A stretch of DNA of 40,752 nucleotides from Aestuariivita boseongensis (GCF_001262635.1 NZ_JXYH01000030.1:1-40752), one strand, 5' to 3'. Counted from the first letter of the stretch, positions 16,646 to 24,877 are shown. Translations and numbers: made by a program. Notes: a model not told the origin generated them from the sequence alone.

Positions 16646-17746
16646 ATGCGCCTCTTGCTTGCCTCTCTTGTCACCGCCCTTGCCATCCCTGTGGCTCTGT
16701 CCGCCCAGGGGCGCGCCACCGCTGTCACCGTTCAGCCGGTGGAAACGCGGCTTTTGTCGGAAACCGTGCCGGTTTTTGCGGAAATCAAGACCTCACGCGA
16801 CGGGACGGTCGCCAGCCGCGTGGCGGGCACGGTGGAAACCGTGCATGTGCTGGATGGCTCAACCGTGGCCATGGGCGATCCGCTGATCGATCTGGATGAT
16901 GAGCTCTTGCGCATCCAACTGGCCCAGTCGGAGGCCGAACTGGCCGTCGCCCAGGCCAGCATTGCGACGGCTGAGGTGCGCCTGGACCGGGCCGAAACCA
17001 CCTTTGCCCGGATCGAGGCACTGCGCGATTCCGCCACCTTCAGCCAGGGCCGCTTTGATGACGCGCAATCGGATGTGCTGGAAGCGCAGTCGCAAATGGC
17101 CGAAGCGCAGGCCCGCGTGAAAAGCGTGGAGGCGCGCATGGCCGAAGCGCGGTATCAGCTGGAACGCAGTGTGGTCACGGCCCCGTTCTCCGGCGTGGTG
17201 ATCGACGTCAATGTGATCCCCGGTCAGTTCATCGCGGCAGGCACCGCCGTGGTTCGGCTGCTGGATACCGATGCGTTCGAAGTTCAGGCCAGCGTGCCTG
17301 CCCGGTATATCGCGACGCTGCAACCGGGGCAGGAGATGGTGGCGCAAACCGAAGCCGGCGAAGACCTGACGTTGCGATTGCGCGCCGTTTTGCCGGTGGA
17401 AGAGGCCTCGACGCGGACGCGCAAAGTGCTGTTTTCCGCGCCCGCGCTTGGGGACCTCAGCTCGATCGCCGAGGGGCAGTCGGTTACCGTGCAAATCCCC
17501 GTGGGCGCGCCGCGCAACCTGCTGTCGGTGCCGAAGGACGCGCTGGTGCAGGCGCGCGGAGGCTGGACTGTGTTCGTGGCCGAAGATGGCAAGGCGCAAC
17601 CGCGCAACGTGACGCTGGGCTTGCCCGTGGGGGACCGGTACGAGGTGACAGGTGGTCTGGCCGAAGGCGATCTGGTTGTCGTGCGCGGCAATGAACGGCT
17701 ACGCCCGGGGCAGGACATCACCCCCAATCTGGCGGAAACCAACTGA
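16646..17746 (+). CDS. RND efflux periplasmic adaptor (membrane fusion protein)
   Basis: A 366-residue HlyD/AcrA-type adaptor that links an inner-membrane RND pump to an outer-membrane channel. Residues 1-20 form a Sec signal peptide (MRLLLASLVTALAIPVALSA). The first lipoyl half-motif lies near 50-75 (ASRVAGTVETVHVLDGSTVAMGD), then an Ala/Glu-rich coiled coil (about 90-170), then the second lipoyl half VTAPFSGVVIDVNVIPGQFI, and beta-barrel and membrane-proximal domains. There is no lipobox Cys. Its stop overlaps the pump start by one base (TGATG), so the two are coupled. No outer-membrane TolC-like gene or regulator is adjacent, so the pair must use a channel encoded elsewhere. Confidence 0.95.
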   Translation: MRLLLASLVTALAIPVALSAQGRATAVTVQPVETRLLSETVPVFAEIKTSRDGTVASRVAGTVETVHVLDGSTVAMGDPLIDLDDELLRIQLAQSEAELAVAQASIATAEVRLDRAETTFARIEALRDSATFSQGRFDDAQSDVLEAQSQMAEAQARVKSVEARMAEARYQLERSVVTAPFSGVVIDVNVIPGQFIAAGTAVVRLLDTDAFEVQASVPARYIATLQPGQEMVAQTEAGEDLTLRLRAVLPVEEASTRTRKVLFSAPALGDLSSIAEGQSVTVQIPVGAPRNLLSVPKDALVQARGGWTVFVAEDGKAQPRNVTLGLPVGDRYEVTGGLAEGDLVVVRGNERLRPGQDITPNLAETN

Positions 17747-20700
17747 TGGATGTGATCCGTTACGCGATTGACCGCCCCGTGGCTGTGGTGGCGCTGGTGG
17801 CAATGGCGATCCTGTTCGGGGCGATTGCCTTGTCGCGCATCCCGATCCAGCTGGCGCCGGATGTGCGCAAGCCCATCGTCGTGGTAGAAACCACGTGGCC
17901 CGGTGCGGCCCCCTCCGAGATCGAGCGCGAGATCGTGAACCCGCAGGAAGAAGCCCTGCGTGGGCTTGAGGGGCTGGAGATCATGACCTCCCGGTCCCGC
18001 ACGGGCGAGGCAGAGGTCACCCTGGAATTCGCCGTCGGCACGGATATGAGCCAATCGCTGCTGTTGGTGTCGAACCGGCTGGATCGCGTCAGCGGATATC
18101 CGGATGAGGCCAATGAACCGTCGCTGAACACCTCCGGGTCCGACGACAGCCCCATTGCCTGGGTTCTCCTGACTGCCGCCGAAGGCAATACACGCGCCAT
18201 GCCCACCTATGGCGATTTCGTCGAGGACGTAATCAAGGACCGGATCGAGCGGATCGAAGGCGTTTCGGCCGTAAACGTTTTTGGCGGCGTGACGCGCGAA
18301 TTGCAGGTGGTGGTCGACCCACGCCAATTGTCGCTTTACGGGCTGACGGTTCCACAGGTCGTCGCGCGGTTGAGGGCCGAAAACATCTCGATCTCGGCCG
18401 GTGATGTGGATGAGGGCAAGCGCCGCTATGTGGTGCGCACCGAAGGCAACCTGAACACCGAAGAGGCGATCCGCGATGTGGTCCTGCGCTCGGGCGCGGC
18501 GGATGGCGGGATCGGACGGGTGCGTGTGGGCGACGTGGCCGATGTGCGTTTTGCCTATCAGGAGCCGCGCACGCGCCTGCGCTTCAAGGGCCAGCCGGGT
18601 CTTGCCTTCAACATTGTGCGCGAGGCCGGGGCCAATGTGATCAACGTCATGGAGGAAATCCGCGTCGTTCTGGACGAGCTGTCGGCAGGCCCCGTGGCCG
18701 ATCAGGGGCTGAAACTGCAGCAGGTCTATGACGAGACGATCTATATCGACGGGGCGATCGATCTGGTCACGCAGAACATCTGGATCGGCGGCGCGCTGGC
18801 GGCACTGGTGCTGATGCTGTTTTTGCGATCGCCGCGCGCCACGCTGGTGGTGTCGCTGGCCATCCCTGTGTCGATCGTGGCGACCTTCGTGGTGATGGCG
18901 ATCACCGGGCGCACGCTGAACGTGATCTCGCTGGCCGGGATCGCCTTTGCGGTGGGCATGATCGTGGATGCGGCTATCGTTGTGCTCGAAAACATCTTCC
19001 GTCTGAGGGAAGAGGGGCTGTCGCGCCGCGAGGCCGCATACAAGGGCGCGAAACAGGTTTGGGGCGCGATCCTTGTGTCCGCGCTGACGACCGTTCTGGT
19101 TTTCGTGCCGATCCTGATCATGCAGCTTGAGGCGGGCCAGCTGTTCCGTGACATCGCGGTGGCGATTTCGGTGTCGGTTCTGCTGTCGCTTGTCGTGGCC
19201 GTCACCGTGATCCCGGCGCTGTCCAGCCGGTTGCTGACGGCGGGTGATCAGACGCCCACGCGGTTGTGGGGCGTGGATCACCTTGCGCATGGGTTCCGGT
19301 ATCTGGTGATGGCTTATGTGCGCGTCACCGTGCGGTCGCGCCTGATCGGGATCACGCTGGTGTCGCTGATCGCGGGTGGGGCGGCGGTGGCCAGCTATAC
19401 CTATCTGCCGCGGCTGGAATATCTGCCCGAAGGCAACCGCAACCTGGTCTTCGGCCTGCTGATCCCGCCGCCCGGCTATAACCTGGATACGACGCAAACG
19501 ATTGCCGAACGGATCGAACGTGTGGCCGAACCGCTTTGGTCTGCGGCCCCCGCGACCGAGACCGAGGACGGTGTTCCCACCATCTCGCATTTCTTCTTTG
19601 TCGCCACTCCGGGCAATTCCTTTGTGGGCGCCGCCGCCACCGACGGCCAACGCGCGGCCGAGCTGATCCCGGTGCTGAGCCGTCCGATCTTTGCCGAACC
19701 GGGCACCTTTGGCTTCATGACCCAACCGTCGCTTTTCGGGCGCGGGGTGGGCGGCGCGCGCGCGATTGAACTCAATGTGTCGGGGCAGGATCTGGATGAG
19801 ATCCTGTCGGTTGCCGGGCAGGCCGCCGGTATCATCTCGGGCCTGCTGCCGCGTTCGGAAGGGCACCAGTTCCGTCCCATTCCGGGGCTTGAGCTGGGCG
19901 CGCCCGAGGTGCGGCTTGTCCCGGATAGGCTGCGGCTGGCCGATGCGGGCCTGGACAGTTCCGGGCTGGCCGCTACGGTCGATGCTTTCAATGACGGGCT
20001 GCGCGTGGCCGAAATCACCGTGGGGGCGGAACGGGTCAATCTGGTTCTGAAAGGCGATCCGGTGATCAGCGATGCGGTGCGCACGCAGGATGTGGGCAAT
20101 TACCCGGTTGTCACACCGGGGGGCGAGATCGTGCCGGTATCGGCCCTTGCCGACGTTGTGCTGACCGCGGGGCCCACCGAAATCCGCCATCGCGACAGGC
20201 TGCGCACCGTCACGCTGGAAGTGCGCCCGTCAGATGCGCTGGCGCTGGAAGAAGCGGTGGAGCTGCTGCAGGGCGAGGTTGTTGAGGTGCTGGAGGATCG
20301 CGGCATCCCCGAGGATATCCGCCTGACCGTCTCGGGCACCGCCGACCAACTGAGCCAGACCTGGTCCGCGATCCAGATCAACCTGGTGGTTGCACTGGTC
20401 ATCGTCTTTCTGGTCATGGCGATCCTGTTCGAAAGCTTTGTGCTGCCGCTGGTGATCATGGTTTCGGTGCCTGTCGCCGCCGCCGGTGGGGTAGGGGGCC
20501 TTGCCCTTCTGAACACCTATCAGGTGCAGCCGCTGGATATGCTGACGCTTCTGGGCTTCGTGATCCTGGTGGGCATCGTGGTGAACAATGCCATCCTGAT
20601 CGTGCACCAGGCGCTGTACCACCTGCGTGAGGACCGGATGGAGCCGTCCGACGCGATCATCGAAGCCACCCGCAACCGCATCCGCCCCATCTTCATGTCC

Positions 20701-20910
20701 ACGCTGACATCGGTCATGGGCATGCTGCCCCTGATCATCTTCCCCGGCGAAGGGTCCGAGCTTTATCGCGGTCTGGGCGCGGTGGTTGTGGGCGGCCTGT
20801 CCATGTCGGCGTTTCTCACGCTTTTGACGGTACCGCCGCTGCTGAAGCTGTGCCTGCGCAAAGCGGAAGAGGAAGAGGATGTGCGTATGCAAGCCGGCGC
20901 AAAGGCCTGA
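17746..20910 (+). CDS. RND efflux transporter permease (HAE1/AcrB-like)
   Basis: A 1054-residue pump of the usual size, with twelve predicted membrane helices and two large periplasmic loops (after TM1 and TM7). It starts MDVIRYAIDRPVAVVALVAM (TM1) followed by PDVRKPIVVVETTWPGAAPSEIE, the standard porter-domain start. TM4 reads GIAFAVGMIVDAAIVVLENI: Asp408 fits the first AcrB proton-relay Asp, but the second Asp is replaced by Ala409. TM10-TM11 follow the family pattern (LLGFVILVGIVVNNAILIVH). It uses the proton-motive force to export hydrophobic compounds or metabolites. Substrates cannot be told. The pair is not close enough to the PKS locus to be called its exporter. Confidence 0.95.
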   Translation: MDVIRYAIDRPVAVVALVAMAILFGAIALSRIPIQLAPDVRKPIVVVETTWPGAAPSEIEREIVNPQEEALRGLEGLEIMTSRSRTGEAEVTLEFAVGTDMSQSLLLVSNRLDRVSGYPDEANEPSLNTSGSDDSPIAWVLLTAAEGNTRAMPTYGDFVEDVIKDRIERIEGVSAVNVFGGVTRELQVVVDPRQLSLYGLTVPQVVARLRAENISISAGDVDEGKRRYVVRTEGNLNTEEAIRDVVLRSGAADGGIGRVRVGDVADVRFAYQEPRTRLRFKGQPGLAFNIVREAGANVINVMEEIRVVLDELSAGPVADQGLKLQQVYDETIYIDGAIDLVTQNIWIGGALAALVLMLFLRSPRATLVVSLAIPVSIVATFVVMAITGRTLNVISLAGIAFAVGMIVDAAIVVLENIFRLREEGLSRREAAYKGAKQVWGAILVSALTTVLVFVPILIMQLEAGQLFRDIAVAISVSVLLSLVVAVTVIPALSSRLLTAGDQTPTRLWGVDHLAHGFRYLVMAYVRVTVRSRLIGITLVSLIAGGAAVASYTYLPRLEYLPEGNRNLVFGLLIPPPGYNLDTTQTIAERIERVAEPLWSAAPATETEDGVPTISHFFFVATPGNSFVGAAATDGQRAAELIPVLSRPIFAEPGTFGFMTQPSLFGRGVGGARAIELNVSGQDLDEILSVAGQAAGIISGLLPRSEGHQFRPIPGLELGAPEVRLVPDRLRLADAGLDSSGLAATVDAFNDGLRVAEITVGAERVNLVLKGDPVISDAVRTQDVGNYPVVTPGGEIVPVSALADVVLTAGPTEIRHRDRLRTVTLEVRPSDALALEEAVELLQGEVVEVLEDRGIPEDIRLTVSGTADQLSQTWSAIQINLVVALVIVFLVMAILFESFVLPLVIMVSVPVAAAGGVGGLALLNTYQVQPLDMLTLLGFVILVGIVVNNAILIVHQALYHLREDRMEPSDAIIEATRNRIRPIFMSTLTSVMGMLPLIIFPGEGSELYRGLGAVVVGGLSMSAFLTLLTVPPLLKLCLRKAEEEEDVRMQAGAKA

Positions 20911-21078
20911 GACCCGCGAGGTGATTTTGGTGCCGGGTCCTAAGTGGGGGCTCAGACCATAAAGGTATCAAGAATTGATACGCATATCCCGTGAATGACC
21001 GCTTTGTGCCCGTAGCCCAATAGCTTGATGACGGATCACTTTCTTACAGCCACTTAAACTTCTAACGACCGGTCAGTT
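20911..21078. other. Gap between convergent genes with a 7-3-7 palindrome
   Basis: This gap of 168 bases lies between the RND gene and the convergent monooxygenase gene. GTATCAA-GAA-TTGATAC at 20965-20981 is a perfect inverted repeat, but it has a weak A+T stem and no T-run, so it is not a clear terminator. Operators are not expected between two gene ends. Base composition becomes A+T-rich from about 20950 on, marking the edge of a different-looking segment. No gene was found. Confidence 0.5.
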
Positions 21079-21432
21079 TCACCACTGCAACAGGCCCGGC
21101 TTTTGCGCCTCGAAGCCTTTGTTCGTTGGGAAAAGCGAGCGCATCCGGGCAATCATTTCGATGTCACCATCCAGCATCGTTCGCACAGTGTTCAGCCAGT
21201 TCTTGAAAGCTTCAGATTCCCAATGGTTCTGAACAGCTGCTTCGTTCCGGAACACTTCGTAGAAGTAGAAGCGATTGGGGTTTGTCATGTCGACCATGAT
21301 GTGAAATTGGAAAACCTCCGCCTCCTCGCTGACAACATTTTGCGCTTCGAAGATGCTGGTGTTCAAAAAAGACTGCCTGTGCTCTGGTTTGACATTTACT
21401 GCGAAGAACCCCCCGCGCATTCCATCTTCCAT
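21079..21432 (-). CDS. ABM-type quinol monooxygenase-like protein
   Basis: A 117-residue protein of the antibiotic-biosynthesis-monooxygenase (dimeric alpha-beta barrel) fold. It has FFAVNVKPEHRQSFLNT, then FQFHIMVDMTNPNRFYFYEVFRNEAAVQNHWES, the typical strand-helix with E(V/T)...A...H found in LsrG/YgiN-like proteins. Such proteins act on quinols or small carbonyl compounds, often without cofactor. ATG 21432 has GGGAGG six bases upstream. It lies 104 bases downstream of the IclR gene on the same strand and may be transcribed with it. Its G+C is lower than that of the RND genes. Substrate unknown; a link to the methanethiol-oxidase-like operon on the other side of the regulator is inference. 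Confidence 0.8.
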   Translation of the reverse strand: MEDGMRGGFFAVNVKPEHRQSFLNTSIFEAQNVVSEEAEVFQFHIMVDMTNPNRFYFYEVFRNEAAVQNHWESEAFKNWLNTVRTMLDGDIEMIARMRSLFPTNKGFEAQKPGLLQW

Positions 21433-21536
21433 ACCGAACCTCCCTTGTTGCCCGTAACCCCCGAACTCAGGCCATCAAAAGTTCCGATGCCGGTTGATCG
21501 CACAAAACGTGCGGCACCGCTTTAGCCAACACCACC

Positions 21537-22298
21537 CTAGGCGGATTTCCTATCGGCGTCAGCACCACTCCAACCTAGCGAAGATGACAGTTCATGCGAC
21601 ATTTCGATGAGCAATTGGCCGATCTTGGCTCGCATTGAGGGTGTAAACACCCGAACCGAAGCTGTCGCGCCAATGGAAAGGGTCGAACCAATGCCCGTTT
21701 TGGCCAGTGTTGTTGCGACAGAACTTATGCCTCTTTCCAATTCCTCGACACATTCGGCGTACCCTTTGACCCGAATGGCATCGAGTTCTTTCGCCAGATC
21801 CTTTCGGTTGGTGATAGTGCGCTCAGTATATTGCTTGAGCTGCCCGCTTAGTTCGTCATGAGACAGCAACTCCGGCGACACTGCAGCAATTGCCTTCGCG
21901 CAAGAGCATGCATGCAATGGCCGCTTGCCCATGCCGGGGTGAAGGTAAGACACACCCGTCTCCGGTGTGGCCACGTGGATTATCTCTACAAAGTGCCCCC
22001 TCAAACGAGACAAGAAAAACGCGGCACCGTAATCCGTAGCGGCGCTGGCAAGTACCGGAGCAATTAATTCCAGTAAGGCACGATCCGAGTGATCGCTCAC
22101 CATAATGCCTTTTAATCTTGTCCCGATCACAAACTCTCCTCGCGCAGGAGCCTCGAGCAGGCCTGAGGAAACAAGATCTTGTACCAACCGATATGCAGTG
22201 GGTTTGGGGAGATCAGTGTGCGCGCAGATATCGGCCACGGTCGCGCGCCCTTTCTGGCCGACCACTTCCAAAATCAGGATCAGACGCTCGAGATGCAT
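21537..22298 (-). CDS. IclR family transcriptional regulator
   Basis: A 253-residue regulator. The N-terminal winged helix-turn-helix spans about 1-65 (VVGQKGRATVADICAHTDLP, then KPTAYRLVQDLVSSGLLEA), followed by the GAF-like IclR effector domain (80-250) with AAFFLSRLRGHFVEIIHV and the family-typical RGISSVATTLAK and STLSIGATASVRVF near the end. ATG 22298 (MHLERLILILEVVG) is chosen, since the fold starts there and GTGAGAATA lies upstream; an extension to 22382 would cover the repeat operator and overlap the divergent gene. Hand counts on some 60-base lines give about half G+C, against about two-thirds in the RND genes, which hints at transfer. It probably regulates the divergent mtoX-like operon through the direct repeats at 22308-22339. 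Confidence 0.93.
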   Translation of the reverse strand: MHLERLILILEVVGQKGRATVADICAHTDLPKPTAYRLVQDLVSSGLLEAPARGEFVIGTRLKGIMVSDHSDRALLELIAPVLASAATDYGAAFFLSRLRGHFVEIIHVATPETGVSYLHPGMGKRPLHACSCAKAIAAVSPELLSHDELSGQLKQYTERTITNRKDLAKELDAIRVKGYAECVEELERGISSVATTLAKTGIGSTLSIGATASVRVFTPSMRAKIGQLLIEMSHELSSSLGWSGADADRKSA

Positions 22299-22307
22299 TA
22301 TTCTCAC

Positions 22308-22339
22308 TATACGATAACTGAATTTTCGATATACGATAA
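22308..22339. promoter_or_regulatory. Direct-repeat operator candidate between iclR and mtoX-like gene
   Basis: The 10-mer TATACGATAA occurs at 22308-22317 and again at 22330-22339, exactly 22 bases apart, about two helical turns on the same DNA face. It lies in the 71-base gap between the divergent starts, 10 bases from the IclR start and 30 from the other. This is a likely IclR-type binding site. Confidence 0.6.
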
Positions 22340-22369
22340 AACTACCAGAATCAAGGGAGGGAGAACGTG

Positions 22370-23725
22370 ATGGATGGAGCATGCTGCGGACCGGGATATG
22401 GAAGCCCGCAAGAAGCCATCAAAGCCCCCCGGGAAAAGCTGCTTTACACGATTGCGATCTATACAGGCACTGGCATCCAGAAGCCCGACTACTTGGCAAC
22501 CGTAGACGTGGACCCGGCAAGCCCGACCTATTCCCAAGTTATCCACCGGCTGGAGATGCCCGGGATCGGGGATGAACTTCATCACATGGGCTGGAATGCC
22601 TGTTCGTCCTGTCACGACGACAGTTCGATGTCGCGCAAATATCTGATCCTGCCGGGCGTGCGGTCCAACAATCTTCACATCGTTGATACAGCCACGGACC
22701 CGCGTGCGCCGCGGTTGCACAAGGTGATCGACGGGGCCGAGATCAAGGCCAAGGCCGATCTGTCCGGCCCGCATACGGTGCATTGTCTGGGATCGGAAAT
22801 CATCATTTCCTTCCTGGGCAACGCCAAGGGTGAGGCGCCGGGCGGCTATCTGCATCTCGACAAAGAGTTCAACATCGTCGGTCGCTGGGAAAACTCCATG
22901 GGCGACATCAAGTTCGGCTACGATTTCTGGTACCAACCGCGCCACAACGTGATGGTGAGTTCCGAATGGGCGGCGCCCAACACCTTCATGCCGGGGTTCG
23001 ACCTGGAAGAGGTCGGCCATCTGAAATACGGACGTGAGCTGCATTTCTGGGATTTCGAAAAGCGCGAACCGATCGAAAGCTTCTATCTGGGCGAAGACGG
23101 GCTGTTGCCGCTGGAGGTCAAGTTCCACCACGACCCTGACAGCACCCACGGGTTCTGTGGGGCCGCTTTGTCGACCAACGTCATTCACTGGTGGAAGGAC
23201 AGCGATGACACGTGGAAGTGGGAAAAGATCATCGACGTCGAGAACGAGATGCACCCGGAATGGCCGATTCCGTTGCCGGGGGTGATGTCGGCGATCCTGA
23301 TCTCGATGGACGACAAGTATCTTTACCTGAACAACTGGTTACACGGCGACATGCGCCAATACGACATCACCGACCCGCATAATCCCAAACTGACCGGCCA
23401 GGTGTTCATGGGTGGGTTGTTGGGCAAGGCTCCGGTTGTGAATGGGGTTGAGGTTGCCGGTGGCCCGCAGATGTTCCAGCTGTCGCTGGACGGGCGGCGG
23501 CTTTATGTGACGACCTCGCTGTTTTCGACCTGGGACAACCAGTTCTATCCCGAGATCCGCGAAAAGGGCGGTGTGATGGTGATGATAGACTGCGATCCCG
23601 AAAACGGCGGCATGAAGATCAACGAGGATTTCATCGTCGACTTCGGCAAAGAGCCGAACGGCCCCTCGCGCTGTCATGAAAGCCGGTATCCCGGCGGTGA
23701 TTGCACAAGCGACATTTGGCTATGA
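22370..23725 (+). CDS. Selenium-binding protein family (SBP56 / methanethiol oxidase-like)
   Basis: A 451-residue beta-propeller protein strongly resembling SELENBP1/MtoX. It has CCGPGYGSPQEAIKAPRE at the start, DYLATVDVDP, DELHHMGWNACSSCHDD (CSSC at 78-81, His71/His72), FGYDFWYQPRHNVMVSSEWAAP, YLNNWLHGDMRQYDI, VAGGPQMFQLSLDG and the C-terminal RYPGGDCTSDIW. The family oxidises methanethiol to formaldehyde, sulfide and hydrogen peroxide, using copper, and conserved His residues are present. No signal peptide is seen, unlike the periplasmic bacterial MtoX enzymes I recall, so it may be cytoplasmic. The usual SCO1/MauG partners are absent; instead an overlapping ferredoxin gene follows. ATG 22370 has GGGAGGGAG upstream; a GTG three bases earlier is possible. 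Methanethiol as substrate fits DMSP-using roseobacters but is not proven. Confidence 0.9.
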   Translation: MDGACCGPGYGSPQEAIKAPREKLLYTIAIYTGTGIQKPDYLATVDVDPASPTYSQVIHRLEMPGIGDELHHMGWNACSSCHDDSSMSRKYLILPGVRSNNLHIVDTATDPRAPRLHKVIDGAEIKAKADLSGPHTVHCLGSEIIISFLGNAKGEAPGGYLHLDKEFNIVGRWENSMGDIKFGYDFWYQPRHNVMVSSEWAAPNTFMPGFDLEEVGHLKYGRELHFWDFEKREPIESFYLGEDGLLPLEVKFHHDPDSTHGFCGAALSTNVIHWWKDSDDTWKWEKIIDVENEMHPEWPIPLPGVMSAILISMDDKYLYLNNWLHGDMRQYDITDPHNPKLTGQVFMGGLLGKAPVVNGVEVAGGPQMFQLSLDGRRLYVTTSLFSTWDNQFYPEIREKGGVMVMIDCDPENGGMKINEDFIVDFGKEPNGPSRCHESRYPGGDCTSDIWL

Positions 23726-24087
23726 CGACGCATACCGTGACACTCGGCAACCGCGGCGGCGCGATCTATGAGGTGAACGACCGCCGCCCGCTGCTTGAGC
23801 AATTGCGCAATCACGGCGTCGATCTGCCCTATGGCTGCGAATATGGCGGCTGCATCACCTGCGCGGCGAAACTGACGGCGGGGACAGTGGACCAGCGCCG
23901 GCAGGTCGCACTGAACAATCGGCAGATCGCCAACGGCTATGTGATCTTGTGCGTCGCGCGTGCGACCTCCGACATCACCCTGGAAATCGGGGTCGAGAGC
24001 CATGACAAGCTCTACCGAAATCCGTTTCTCGATCCGCTGAAACCCCATGAACTCAAGGCGGACATTGCGACGCCGAAGGAAGGTTAA
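23722..24087 (+). CDS. Plant-type 2Fe-2S ferredoxin
   Basis: A 121-residue ferredoxin with the CX4CX2CX29C pattern: Cys39, Cys44, Cys47 (YGCEYGGCITCAAK) and Cys77 (YVILCVAR). A beta-grasp fold with RRPLLEQLRNHGVDLPYGC before the cluster is typical. It should pass single electrons between a reductase and an oxygenase or oxidase. The 30-residue C-terminal tail (NPFLDPLKPHELKAD) is outside the fold. ATG 23722 overlaps the stop of the mtoX-like gene by four bases (ATGA), so the two are tightly coupled and the ferredoxin may serve that oxidase. No reductase gene is present in the window. Confidence 0.93.
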   Translation: MTTHTVTLGNRGGAIYEVNDRRPLLEQLRNHGVDLPYGCEYGGCITCAAKLTAGTVDQRRQVALNNRQIANGYVILCVARATSDITLEIGVESHDKLYRNPFLDPLKPHELKADIATPKEG

Positions 24088-24090
24088 CCG

Positions 24091-24555
24091 ATGCCCGAAG
24101 CAGATATTGACCGTATCTACAATTATGACCCCAAATATCTTGCCGACATCCTGAAGTCGGTCAAAACCATTGCGATGGTCGGAGCCAGTGCCGACAAAAC
24201 GAAATTCAGCTATGGCGTGCTGCGGCAACTCAGCGAAATCGGCTATGATATTCTGCCGGTAAATCCCAACCCGAATGTTTCGGAAATCCGGGGTCTCAAG
24301 GTCTATCACTCGCTGGAAGAAATCGACAAACCGGTTGATATGGTGGACGTCTTCCGCCCCAAAGAGGAATTCTATGGCTTCGCCGAGAAAGCGATAGCAA
24401 TAGGAGCAAAGGTTCTTTGGGGGCAAATCGGCGTATATGACGACAAGGCGGCAAAGCTTGCGGAAGATGCAGGCCTCAAGGTTGTGATGAACCGGTGCCC
24501 CAAGATTGAACTCTTCCGTCCGTTTTGGAAGCCGCGCCTCGATCTGAAGATCTGA
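24091..24555 (+). CDS. CoA-binding domain protein (YccU-like)
   Basis: A 154-residue single Rossmann-type CoA-binding domain. The nucleotide loop TIAMVGASADKTKFSYGVL (about 27-45) and DILPVNPNPN (54-63) match the YccU/CoA-binding family, with the later strand ALKVVMNRCPKIE-like end (KVVMNRCPKIELFRP). Such proteins bind CoA; their reactions are mostly unknown. The gene begins three bases after the ferredoxin stop and is the last gene of the operon. A CoA-binding protein beside a sulfur-oxidising enzyme may handle a thiol or thioester, but that is inference. There is no clear terminator within the 185 bases before tRNA-Ser. Confidence 0.88.
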   Translation: MPEADIDRIYNYDPKYLADILKSVKTIAMVGASADKTKFSYGVLRQLSEIGYDILPVNPNPNVSEIRGLKVYHSLEEIDKPVDMVDVFRPKEEFYGFAEKAIAIGAKVLWGQIGVYDDKAAKLAEDAGLKVVMNRCPKIELFRPFWKPRLDLKI

Positions 24556-24740
24556 CGACTACCATTTCGATGCCGCCTGATGAGTAGCCGAACAGGGGCT
24601 CAGCCAAGTCTGTTGTCGGCTAAAAGATCATAAAAGTCTTTATTTACGTGCACTGATAGAGGGTGTTCGCTCTCAACCTCGATTTGGCCGCTTTGTCCGC
24701 AGGGCCGACAAACATCCATTTCGCTCTCGAAAAAACATAG

Positions 24741-24830
24741 TGGCGGAGAGACAGGGATTCGAACCCTGGGTGGGCTTGCACCCACAACGGTTTTCGAGAC
24801 CGCCCCGTTCGACCACTCCGGCACCTCTCC
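24741..24830 (-). tRNA. tRNA-Ser(CGA)
   Basis: The minus strand reads GGAGAGG at the 5' end and closes with CTCTCC-G-CCA, so CCA is encoded. The anticodon loop CTCGAAA lies between GCGGT and ACCGT and gives anticodon CGA, reading UCG. A long variable arm (TGGGTGCAAGCCCA) and the T arm GGGTTCGAATCCC fit a type II serine tRNA of 90 bases. A T6 run directly follows and probably ends transcription. Confidence 0.97.
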
Positions 24831-24849
24831 GCGGGGGTCTGGGGGCTGC

Positions 24850-24877
24850 GTTTAATCGCTTGGGCGCAGGCTGGCAA
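24850..24877 (-). promoter_or_regulatory. Possible tRNA-Ser promoter
   Basis: On the minus strand, TTGCCA (24877-24872) and TTAAAC (24855-24850) are 16 bases apart, placing a start about ten bases upstream of the mature tRNA. The boxes are only a moderate sigma-70 match. Confidence 0.4.

Noticed and set aside
17284-20190. Very long open frame on the minus strand opposite the RND permease
   Set aside because: High G+C and biased third positions of the real pump gene leave the opposite strand free of stops. The translation is His/Arg/Gln-rich, with no fold or ribosome site. Similar antisense frames opposite the PKS, rpsB-tsf and proA were discarded for the same reason.
24741-24830. tRNA-Ser as an attachment site of a mobile element
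   Set aside because: No integrase gene and no second copy of the tRNA 3' end was found in the window.
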